DNA of 29,346 nucleotides from JBJXGF01 sp046153015 (GTDB lineage Bacteria; Actinomycetota; Acidimicrobiia; Acidimicrobiales; CAIXPF01). The notes under the pieces were generated by a model, which ran no database searches, was not told where the DNA came from, and saw only the letters and a program-made list of their open reading frames with translations. The stretch spans positions 1 through 29,346 of the forward strand of contig JBJXGF010000133.1 in the NCBI GenBank assembly GCA_046153015.1. The letters are read 5' to 3'. Positions 7,246 to 13,455 of this stretch are shown piece after piece. Both the position numbers and the translations under genes were made by a program. Every line of letters starts with the position of its first letter. Position 1 is the stretch's first letter.

Positions 7246-9206
7246 CAGTCGGCCACCTCCAGCTCGCCCAGCTCGTCGCGCTCGCCGTCCCGGCCCGCGG
7301 CGGCTGCGCTGGCGTGGGCCGCGGCCGAGGCGAGCACCGGGCGGTAGCGCGCGCTGGAGGCCAGCAGCTCCCGGTGGCCGCCGAGCGCGGCCACGCGCCC
7401 ACGGTCGAGCAGCGCCACCCGATCGGCCAGCGCGATCGTGGCCGGGCGATGCGCGATGACGATCGTGGTCCGCCCGCTCATCGCCGCCCGCAGCGCGTCG
7501 CGGATCTCGTGCTCCTTCGTGGGGTCGACGGCGGAGGTGGCGTCGTCGAGCACCAGCACCCGGGGGTCGGCCAGCAGCGCCCGGGCGATGGCGATCCGTT
7601 GCCGCTGCCCGCCCGAGAGCGAATAGCCCCGCTCGCCGATCACGCTCTGGTAGCCCTCGGGCAGGGAGGTGATGAACTCGTGGGCGCCGGCCAGCCGGGC
7701 GGCGGCCTCGATCCGCTCGGCCGACGCGTCGGGCTCGGCGAACGCGATGTTGGCGGCGACGGTGTCGGCGAAGAGGAACGTGTCCTCGAACACCACGCCC
7801 ACCGCTCGACGCAGCTCGACCGGGTCGAGGCGGCGCACGTCGACCCCGTCGAGGCAAACCCGGCCTTCGGCCACGTCGTAGAAGCGGGCGAGCAGGCGGG
7901 CGACGGTCGACTTGCCCGACCCCGTCTCCCCCACGAGCGCGAGCGACTCCCCGGCGCCGACGGCCAGGTCGAGCCCGTCGAGGACCTCGTCCCCGGGGCC
8001 GGCGTAGGCGAAGCGGACGCCCTCGAAGGCCACCCGCCCGACCGGCCGATCGGGGGCAGGATCGGGGAGGTGCAGCGGGGCGGGGGGCGCGACGATTTGC
8101 GGGCGCTCGGCCATGACCTCCGCCACCCGGCCCGCCGAGGCCAACGCCCGCTGCGCCCAGGCGATGATCATGCCCAGCTCCCGCAACGGCCAGACGAGCA
8201 GCGTGACGTAGGCGTTGAACGCCACGAGGGCGCCGAGCGTCATGTGCCCGTCGATCACGCGGATCCCCCCGACCGCGAGCACGGCGATGAGCCCGAGGTT
8301 GGGGATCAGCTCGAGCAGCGGGTTGAACACCGAACGGGTGCGGGCCGCCGTCATCGCCTCGGCGAACACGTCGTCGGCCTCGCGTCGCAGCGCTCCCCGG
8401 CGCTGCTCCTCGGCCCCGAAGCCCTTGACCACCCGCACCCCGGCGATCGATTCCTCCACCACCGCGGCCAGCTGCGCCGACTCGCGTTGCAGGCCGAGCA
8501 TCGAGGGGTGCAGGCGCAGCGCGAAGCGCCGCCCCAGCCAGTTCACGAGGGGGAGCCCGCACAGCGCGAACGGGGCGAGGAGCGGGTCGAGCACGAACAG
8601 CACCACGATGGCCGCGGCCACGATCACGAGGTTCGACACGGTGACCGGCAACATGAACAGCAGGCCCTGCACCTGCTGGAGATCGGTGCTGGCCCGGCTC
8701 ATCAGCTCGCCCGCCGGGGTGCGGTCGTGGTAGCCGAAGTGGAGCCGCTGCACGTGGGCGAAGAGCCGCTCGCGCAGGTGCGCCTCCACCCAGCGAGCCT
8801 GACCGAACGCGAAGTACCGCCGGGCGCCGGTGCACGCCGCGGCCACGGCGCCGGCCAGGGCGATGGCGCCGGCCCAGCGCAGGGTGGCGCCGGTGTCGCC
8901 GACCCGGATCCCTCGGTCGATGCCGGTCTTCACGAGCAGCGGCACCAGCACCCGGGCCAGGGCCCACACGAGCCCGGCGCCCACCGCCAGCGCGAAACCC
9001 CGCCGCCGCAGCCTGGCCGCCTCGAGGATCAGCGCCCAACCCGGGCTGCGCCCACTCCCCGGATCAGCGCCGGGCTCGCTGGCGCTCGCGCCGCCGCTCG
9101 GCCTCGCTCCGCTCACCCCGTCCTGATCGTGGGGGCTGCGCCCCCACACCCCATCAGCGCCGGGCTCGCTGGCGCTCGCGCCGCCGCTCGGCCTCGCTCC
9201 GCTCAC
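7245..9206 (-). CDS. ABC exporter subunit with non-canonical Walker B and a repeat-encoded N-terminal extension
   Basis: Half-transporter of up to 653 aa: exporter membrane domain (about residues 70-350), then ATPase domain with Walker A VGETGSGKST (425-434), signature LSGGQ (530-534), Walker B LVLDD (551-555) and H-loop AHRPAT. The residue after Walker B is Asp, not the catalytic Glu, and the Q-loop reads FEDTF, so its own nucleotide site is degenerate. The GTG at 9206 overlaps the stop of the gamma-carbonic-anhydrase-like gene (GTGA). From this start the first 60 residues are a 30-residue period peptide (SGARPSGGASASEPGAD twice) encoded by tandem repeat DNA. A GTG at 9116, one period later, is in frame and may be the true start. 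No ATG is available before the first membrane helix. Confidence 0.9.
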   Translation of the reverse strand: MSGARPSGGASASEPGADGVWGRSPHDQDGVSGARPSGGASASEPGADPGSGRSPGWALILEAARLRRRGFALAVGAGLVWALARVLVPLLVKTGIDRGIRVGDTGATLRWAGAIALAGAVAAACTGARRYFAFGQARWVEAHLRERLFAHVQRLHFGYHDRTPAGELMSRASTDLQQVQGLLFMLPVTVSNLVIVAAAIVVLFVLDPLLAPFALCGLPLVNWLGRRFALRLHPSMLGLQRESAQLAAVVEESIAGVRVVKGFGAEEQRRGALRREADDVFAEAMTAARTRSVFNPLLELIPNLGLIAVLAVGGIRVIDGHMTLGALVAFNAYVTLLVWPLRELGMIIAWAQRALASAGRVAEVMAERPQIVAPPAPLHLPDPAPDRPVGRVAFEGVRFAYAGPGDEVLDGLDLAVGAGESLALVGETGSGKSTVARLLARFYDVAEGRVCLDGVDVRRLDPVELRRAVGVVFEDTFLFADTVAANIAFAEPDASAERIEAAARLAGAHEFITSLPEGYQSVIGERGYSLSGGQRQRIAIARALLADPRVLVLDDATSAVDPTKEHEIRDALRAAMSGRTTIVIAHRPATIALADRVALLDRGRVAALGGHRELLASSARYRPVLASAAAHASAAAAGRDGERDELGELEVAD

Positions 9207-9208
9207 CC
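9042..9208 (-). repeat. Tandem copies of the dispersed hairpin repeat, 90-bp period
   Basis: Bases 9063-9118 and 9153-9208 are identical over 56 bp and lie 90 bases apart. Each is preceded by a GGGCTGCGCCC block: a full hairpin GGGGGCTGCGCCCCC at 9131-9145 and a decayed version near 9043-9055. The period is a multiple of three, so the ABC frame stays open through both copies. The end TGAGCGGAGCGAG (minus strand) supplies the stop of the upstream gene and the GTG of the ABC gene. Confidence 0.85.
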
Positions 9209-9727
9209 GATCCTTCGCAGCTCGGCTTTGAACCGCTGGGCTCGCTTCAGGTATTTCTCCACCGGGTCGCTGATCTCGATCTCGGAGGCGGCGCCCTCCT
9301 TGATCTTGGCCGGCACGCCGACGGCGAGCGCCCGGGAGGGCACGATCGTGCGCGGCGTGACCACCGCGCCTGCGGCCACGAGCGACCAGCTCTCGACCAC
9401 AGCGTAGTGGAGGACGGTCGCGCCGGAGCCGACGAGCGCCCAGTCGTGCACCGTGCAGCCCTCGAGGTGGGCGAGATGGCCGATCGTGCAGTTCGAGCCG
9501 ACCACGGTGGGCCCGACCTCGACCTTGCAGTGCACCACCGCGCCGTCCTGCACCGAGGTGCGTTCGCCGATCACGATCGGCGGGCCGTCGTCGCCGCGGA
9601 TCACCGCGCTCGGCCAGACCGAGCTCTCGGCGCCGATCTCCACGTTGCCGATGACCACGGCTTCGGGGTGCACGAACGCCGACGGGTGGATCCGGGGCTC
9701 GAGGCCGCCGAGGGCGTAGAGGGCCAT
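9203..9727 (-). CDS. Gamma-carbonic anhydrase-like left-handed beta-helix protein
   Basis: Cytoplasmic hexapeptide-repeat protein of 174 aa, the usual size. Repeats such as IGNVEIGAESSVWPSAVIRGDDGPPIVIGERTSVQDGAVVHC build the beta-helix, followed by a C-terminal helix. Possible zinc ligands are H66 (VVHC), H84 (IGH) and H87. In classical gamma-carbonic anhydrases the third His lies five residues after the second (GHxxxxHGC); here that position is Glu89 (LEGC). Catalytic activity is therefore uncertain, and other trimeric hexapeptide functions are possible. The ATG at 9727 was chosen over an upstream reading because a TAACGT -10 box lies 7 bases before it. It is coupled to the ABC exporter pair downstream, with the stop lying in a repeat. 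Confidence 0.88.
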   Translation of the reverse strand: MALYALGGLEPRIHPSAFVHPEAVVIGNVEIGAESSVWPSAVIRGDDGPPIVIGERTSVQDGAVVHCKVEVGPTVVGSNCTIGHLAHLEGCTVHDWALVGSGATVLHYAVVESWSLVAAGAVVTPRTIVPSRALAVGVPAKIKEGAASEIEISDPVEKYLKRAQRFKAELRRIG

Positions 9728-9734
9728 GCGCGCC

Positions 9735-9740
9735 ACGTTA
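9735..9740 (-). promoter_or_regulatory. Putative -10 box of a leaderless promoter for the gamma-carbonic-anhydrase-like gene
   Basis: TAACGT on the minus strand is followed by 7 bases and then the ATG at 9727. Transcription would start at or next to the start codon, and no SD sequence is present. No clear -35 box was seen. Confidence 0.4.
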
Positions 9741-9750
9741 CCGTGGGCCC

Positions 9751-9891
9751 GTGGGGCTCGGCCTGGTGAACCCAAGGGTGTGGCTGGCGCTCGGCGCGCT
9801 GTTCGCCTTGGCCCTCCTGCGCCGCCTGGTGCGGGGCTGGCTGCTGCGTTTCCGGCTGTGGCTGCGGGCCCGCCGCCGGCTCAGCCCGTGA
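9751..9891 (+). CDS. Possible small membrane peptide
   Basis: A short reading frame of 46 codons (41 if the GTG at 9766 is used), ending in TGA at 9889-9891. The peptide is NPRVWLALGALFALALLRRLVRG followed by a Leu/Arg-rich tail: one hydrophobic segment and then a strongly basic amphipathic segment. Nearly every third codon position is G or C, as in real genes of this genome. It lies in the gap between two minus-strand genes and overlaps the 3' end of the flavin reductase by 11 bases. No SD sequence was seen. It could equally be a chance frame in GC-rich DNA; no family is recognised. Confidence 0.35.
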   Translation: MGLGLVNPRVWLALGALFALALLRRLVRGWLLRFRLWLRARRRLSP

Positions 9892-10393
9892 AGTTGCCGT
9901 ACCGGCCCTGGTAGAAGAGCAGCGGGCCTTCCGAGTCACCCTCCACGTCGAGCTCCTGCACGAGCCCCACCACGATGAAGTGGTCTCCCTCGGCGTAGAC
10001 GGACTTGATCGTGCAGTCCATCCACGCCAGCGAGCCCCGGATCACCGGCGAGCCGGTTGCTCCCGGCGTCCACTGGATGTTGGCGAACTTGTCGGGCTCC
10101 TTGCTGGCGAACACCTTGCACACGTCGAGCTGGTCCTTGCCCATCACGTTCACGCAGAACGCGCCGGCCTTCTCGATGGCGGGCCAGGAGGACGACGTGT
10201 TGGCCGGACAGAACGCCACGAGGGGCGGATCGAGCGACACCGAGAAGAACGAGCCGATGGCCAACCCGACGGGCTTGCCGTCGGACACCGCGGTGACCAC
10301 GGTGACCCCGGTGGGGAAATGGCCGAGCACCTTGCGGAAATGGGCGCCGTCGTCGGCGGGCGGGCGGGTGGCCGCGGTGTCGGAGCTGCTCAC
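9881..10393 (-). CDS. Flavin reductase-like FMN-binding protein
   Basis: A 170-aa protein of the flavin reductase/FMN-binding split-barrel family, which reduces FMN or FAD with NAD(P)H for a partner monooxygenase. Family landmarks: FRKVLGHFPTGVTVVTA near residues 19-35, then PVGLAIGSFFSVSLDPPLVAFCPA, CVNVMGKDQLDVCKVFASK, and the C-terminal GDHFIVVGLVQELDVE with PLLFYQGRYGNF. The length is typical. The start is a GTG at 10393, preceded by a TAGGCT box at 7 bases, which suggests a leaderless transcript. The partner oxygenase is not adjacent; the next gene on this strand is an MBL hydrolase. The diiron or acyl-CoA dehydrogenase-like proteins at 17719-20950 are conceivable but unsupported partners. 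Confidence 0.9.
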   Translation of the reverse strand: MSSSDTAATRPPADDGAHFRKVLGHFPTGVTVVTAVSDGKPVGLAIGSFFSVSLDPPLVAFCPANTSSSWPAIEKAGAFCVNVMGKDQLDVCKVFASKEPDKFANIQWTPGATGSPVIRGSLAWMDCTIKSVYAEGDHFIVVGLVQELDVEGDSEGPLLFYQGRYGNFTG

Positions 10394-10400
10394 GCCCGGG

Positions 10401-10406
10401 AGCCTA
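10401..10406 (-). promoter_or_regulatory. Putative -10 box of a leaderless promoter for the flavin reductase
   Basis: TAGGCT on the minus strand lies 7 bases before the GTG start. The spacing matches that before 9727 and 26848, so the GTG is probably the first transcribed codon. Confidence 0.4.
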
Positions 10407-10426
10407 GCCGCAGCCCGCCAGGGCGG

Positions 10427-11272
10427 TCAGCGGCGAGCCGGGAACGACAGCGTGAGCCCCTCGGACGCGGAGACGATCTCCTGGAGGGCCCCGCGGGCGG
10501 TCACCCGGGCCTCGGCCAGCAGGGCGTCGAGCATGCAGTCGCTGTGGGTCGGGTCGTGGTGGAACAGCGCCAGGCGACGGGCCCCGGCCTGGCGGGCCAC
10601 CTCCACCGAGTACTCGATCGTCGAGTGGCCCCAGTCGGACCTCGTCTTGAACTCCTCGGGCGTGTACTGGGCGTCGTGGATCAGCAGATCGACGCCGGCG
10701 CAGAGCTCGAGCACGGCGTCGTCCACCGCCAGCGGGGCGTTCGCGGGCTGCTGGTGGTCGGGCACGTACGCCACCGACACGCCGCGCCAGTCGATGCGGA
10801 ACCCGCAGGTGGGGCCCACGTGGGGCACCTCGGCCGAGGTGACGGTGGCCGAGCCGACCTCCAGCGTCGACGCGCCGATCTCCTGGCAGCGGATCTCGCC
10901 CGGCAGGTCGGCGATGCCCACGGGGAAGTACGGCGGGCTGATCGCCTCCGCCAACGCCTCGTCGAGGCTCTGCCCTTGGCCTGGCCGCGGCGCGTAGAGT
11001 TCGAGCAGCGAACCGGGGCGGAGCACCGGCCCGAAGAACGGCAGCCCCTGCAGGTGATCCCAATGCAGGTGGGAGAGCAGGGCCACGCCTCGGAACGGCG
11101 CCGAATCGCACAGCGAGAGGCCGTAGCCGCGTACGCCGGTGCCGAGGTCGAGCAGGATCGGCCGCGCGCCCGGCGCCTCGACGACCACGCACGAGGTGTT
11201 CCCCCCGTAACGCGCCGTGTCGCCAGACGAGCACGGTGTGGAGCCCCGCACGCCGTGGAACGTGAGGTTCAA
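10427..11272 (-). CDS. MBL-fold metallo-hydrolase
   Basis: A cytoplasmic metallo-beta-lactamase-fold hydrolase of 281 aa. The metal-binding motif is H68-L-H70-W-D72-H73, and additional ligands are probably the His in EVPHVGP, the Asp in LIHDAQYTPEE and a His in FHHDPTHSD. The opening GVRGSTPCSSGDTARYGGNTSC is shared by a group related to PhnP-type and cyclic nucleotide phosphodiesterases. A phosphodiester substrate is likely, but the exact one cannot be read from sequence. The start is a TTG at 11272: the residues after it (NLTFHGVRGSTP) match the usual N-terminus, and an ATG seven bases upstream is out of frame. It is divergent from the selenoprotein cluster. Confidence 0.85.
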   Translation of the reverse strand: MNLTFHGVRGSTPCSSGDTARYGGNTSCVVVEAPGARPILLDLGTGVRGYGLSLCDSAPFRGVALLSHLHWDHLQGLPFFGPVLRPGSLLELYAPRPGQGQSLDEALAEAISPPYFPVGIADLPGEIRCQEIGASTLEVGSATVTSAEVPHVGPTCGFRIDWRGVSVAYVPDHQQPANAPLAVDDAVLELCAGVDLLIHDAQYTPEEFKTRSDWGHSTIEYSVEVARQAGARRLALFHHDPTHSDCMLDALLAEARVTARGALQEIVSASEGLTLSFPARR

Positions 11273-11448
11273 CGCTCATCCCCCCGACTCGCCCGGCGGT
11301 CGCCTCCGGCGGCCCCGGAGTTAACGGCGCACAGTACAGAACCGTGAACGGCGAGGGAACCGCGTGTGACAGGGTTCATACCGCAAGCTGACCTCGCCGG
11401 GCCGGAGTAGGTTCCGGCCCAACGCCCGCCGGCCCGTGGAGGTTCGCG
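11273..11448. promoter_or_regulatory. Divergent promoter region before the thioredoxin-fold/UGSC cluster
   Basis: A 176-base gap with no gene. On the plus strand TAGGTT at 11408-11413 is a candidate -10 box, and GGAGG at 11438-11442 is a strong ribosome site six bases before the ATG at 11449. The same TAGGTT followed by a GGCC-rich run recurs before the thiolase gene. On the minus strand TACTGT (11331-11336) is a weak -10 candidate for the MBL gene. No convincing operator was found. Confidence 0.4.
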
Positions 11449-12885
11449 ATGACTGCCCCGACGCTGCCCGAAGGCCTGGTGGCCGTGGTCAAGCGCGACT
11501 GCCCCACCTGCGAGTTGATCGCCCCGGTGCTGGCGCAGCTCGCGGCCGGCGGCCAGGCGCTCACCGTGTACGTGCAGGACGACCCGGCCTGGGCGGCGGG
11601 CGTGCCGTTGGCCGACGACACCGAGCTCGCCGTGTCCTACCACCACGACATCGAGACCGTCCCGACCCTGATCCGGGTGATCGGCGGCGAGGAGAAGGAT
11701 CGGATCGTGGGCTGGGACCGGGCCCAGTGGGAGCGCTTCACCGGCGCCGCGCCCCTCGGCGAAGGGCTGACCGAGTACAGCCCTGGCTGCGGCTCGCTCT
11801 CCGTCGACCCGTCGATGACCGAGGTGCTCGCCGTGCGCTTCGGCGGCTCGGTGCTGCGCAGCCGCCGGGTGGAGGTCGCCTCGCTCGAGGACGAGTTCGA
11901 GGCGATGTTCGACCGCGGCTGGACCGACGGGCTGCCGGTGGTGCCCCCGACCGAGGCCCGGGTGCTGAGGATGCTCTCGGGCACCGTCCGCCCGCCCGAC
12001 GAGGTGGTGGCGGTCGTGCCGCCCGACATGGTCGAGTGCACGGTGGAGAAGGTGGCGGTCAACGCCGTGCTGGCCGGCGCCAAGCCCGAGTACCTGCCGG
12101 TGATCCTGGCCGCGGTCGAGGCGGCGTGCACCACCACGTTCAACGCGCACGGCCTGCTGTGCACCACGTTCTTCGGGAGCCCGGTGGTGGTGGTGAACGG
12201 CCCGATCGCCAAGCGCATCGGCATGAACTCGGGGTTCAACTGCCTTGGCCAGGGCAACCGGGCCAACGCCACGATCGGCCGGGCCCTGCAGCTCGTGATC
12301 CGCAACGTGGGCGGCGGCCGGCCCCAGGAGATCGACCGCGCCGCGCTCGGCAACCCCGGCAAGTACACGTTCTGCTTCGCCGAGAACGAGGACATGGCCT
12401 GGGAGAGCCTCGCCGTGGAGCGCGGCTTCGCGCCCGGCGTGTCGACCGTGACGCTCTTCGCCGGCCACGGCGTGCAGGCGATCGTCGACCAGCGCTCCCG
12501 TACGCCCGAGTCGCTCGTGCGTTCCCTGGCCGCCGGGCTCGTGTCGGTCACGCACCCGAAGCTGGCGCTGGGGATGGACGCGATGCTCGTCATCACCCCG
12601 GAGCACCTGCGGACCTTCGTCGAGGCGGGCTGGTCGAAGGCGCAGTTCCGGGCCGCGCTGGACGAGCTGCTCACGCTCGACGCCACCGCGATGGTCGAGG
12701 GAGAGGGCGGCATCGCAGAGGGCCTGCCGGAGCACTTCCGGGGCCGCACCGTGCCGAAGTTCCGCAAGGGCGGGCTGCTGGTGGCGCATGCAGGCGGCGA
12801 CTCGGGGATGTTCTCTGGCATCATTGGCGGCTGGGCGGGGGGCAAGATCGGCTCCGAGCCCATCACCTGGGAGGTGCGTGGATGA
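11449..12885 (+). CDS. Thioredoxin-fold fusion protein, partner of the UGSC selenoprotein
   Basis: A 478-aa protein in two parts. Residues about 1-105 look like a thioredoxin-type domain: C18-P-T-C21 in VVKRDCPTCELIAPVL and the cis-proline loop V71-P72-T73, so it could exchange electrons or disulfides. Residues about 120-478 are a large domain I know from proteins encoded beside UGSC-family genes: TDGLPVVPPTEARVLRML, CTVEKVAVNAVLAGAKPEYLPVILAAVEAA, VVNGPIAKRIGMNSGFNCLGQGNRANATIGRALQL and CFAENEDMAWE. Its reaction is not known to me. There is no signal peptide. The ATG at 11449 has GGAGG six bases upstream. It overlaps the selenoprotein gene by ATGA, so the products are probably made in equal amounts and may form a complex. 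Confidence 0.8.
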   Translation: MTAPTLPEGLVAVVKRDCPTCELIAPVLAQLAAGGQALTVYVQDDPAWAAGVPLADDTELAVSYHHDIETVPTLIRVIGGEEKDRIVGWDRAQWERFTGAAPLGEGLTEYSPGCGSLSVDPSMTEVLAVRFGGSVLRSRRVEVASLEDEFEAMFDRGWTDGLPVVPPTEARVLRMLSGTVRPPDEVVAVVPPDMVECTVEKVAVNAVLAGAKPEYLPVILAAVEAACTTTFNAHGLLCTTFFGSPVVVVNGPIAKRIGMNSGFNCLGQGNRANATIGRALQLVIRNVGGGRPQEIDRAALGNPGKYTFCFAENEDMAWESLAVERGFAPGVSTVTLFAGHGVQAIVDQRSRTPESLVRSLAAGLVSVTHPKLALGMDAMLVITPEHLRTFVEAGWSKAQFRAALDELLTLDATAMVEGEGGIAEGLPEHFRGRTVPKFRKGGLLVAHAGGDSGMFSGIIGGWAGGKIGSEPITWEVRG

Positions 12886-13415
12886 GTGTGGATGCGCCGC
12901 CGAGGGTCATCCTCGACCCCACCGGCGAAACCGCTCCTGCGGTGCGGGAGCTGTCGCCCCGCCTCGAGTCGCTGGCTGGGCGAACGATCGGCCTGCTCGA
13001 CATCTCGAAGCCGCGGGGCAACGTGTTCCTCGACCGGCTGGAGGAGCTGCTGGGCGAGCGGGGCGCGGTGGTCAAGCGCTACGCGAAGCCGACCTTCACC
13101 AAGCCGGCCCCGGTCGATCTGCGCCACCAGATCGCCGAGGAGTGCGAGGCGGTGATCGAAGCCTTAGCCGATTGAGGCAGCTGCACGTCGTGCAGTGTGC
13201 ACGACATCACCGATCTCGAGCGCCGCGGGGTGCCCGGCGTGTTCACCGCGTCGAACGTGTTCGTCGTGGCCGCCGAATCCCAGGCCAAGGCGCTCGGCGC
13301 CCCGGTCGAACGGGTCTTCGTGGACCATCCGATCCAGGACCGCACCGACGAGGAGATGAAGATCCTGGCCGAGAAGGCCCTCGACGAGCTGATCGAGGCG
13401 CTGACCCGCCGATAG
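12882..13415 (+). CDS. UGSC-family selenoprotein (in-frame UGA read as selenocysteine at residue 98)
   Basis: Read through the UGA at 13173-13175, this gene encodes 177 aa in one frame from the ATG at 12882 to the TAG at 13413-13415. The residues around the UGA are EALAD-U98-GSCTSCSVHDIT, the U-G-S-C motif that names the UGSC (seleno)protein family. The part before the UGA (LAGRTIGLLDISKPRGNVFLDRLEELLGE) and after it (RRGVPGVFTASNVFVVAAESQAKALG) together make one alpha/beta domain, with a conserved-looking VFVDHPIQDRTDEEM segment at the end. A bSECIS-like hairpin follows the UGA. Standard translation would stop at 97 aa and lose the motif. The function is unknown; Sec next to GSC suggests a redox site. 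It is coupled to the thioredoxin-fold gene and followed by CoA-thioester genes. It requires SelA/B/C/D elsewhere in the genome. Confidence 0.85.
13173..13205 (+). promoter_or_regulatory. Selenocysteine UGA codon and bacterial SECIS-like hairpin
   Basis: UGA is at 13173-13175. GTCGTGCA (13187-13194) pairs perfectly with TGCACGAC (13198-13205) around the loop GTG (13195-13197), an 8-bp stem. Nineteen bases separate the UGA from the loop, and the first loop base is G. Bacterial SECIS rules, as I know them, ask for a stem of 4-16 bp, a short loop with G in the first two positions and roughly 16-37 bases from the UGA; all are met. Confidence 0.8.
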
Positions 13416-13427
13416 CAGGGGCCGAGC

Positions 13428-13433
13428 TAGGTT
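13428..13433 (+). promoter_or_regulatory. Putative -10 box and purine-rich ribosome site before the thiolase-like gene
   Basis: TAGGTT, the same hexamer as before the first gene of the cluster, lies 22 bases before the ATG at 13456. AAGGGGGG (13443-13450) is a likely ribosome site. The 40-base gap may therefore hold a second, internal promoter. The -35 region is unclear. Confidence 0.35.
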
Positions 13434-13455
13434 TGGCCCCGTAAGGGGGGCTGCC

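Noticed and set aside
7246..9039. N-terminal half of a 1201-aa open frame joined to the second ABC subunit
   Set aside because: The upstream part is an out-of-frame Arg/Gly-rich reading of the first ABC gene; the real protein starts at the TGATG junction at 7245.
13180..13196. Alternative hairpin CTGCAC-GTC-GTGCAG right after the UGA
   Set aside because: Its stem is shorter (6 bp) and its loop is only 11 bases from the UGA, closer than known bacterial SECIS elements. The 13187-13205 hairpin fits better; the two are mutually exclusive.
13197..13415. A separate 72-aa gene after the UGA
   Set aside because: It is in the same frame as the gene before the UGA, begins with GTG inside the SECIS-like hairpin without a ribosome site, and lacks half of the domain. 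It is the C-terminal part of the selenoprotein.
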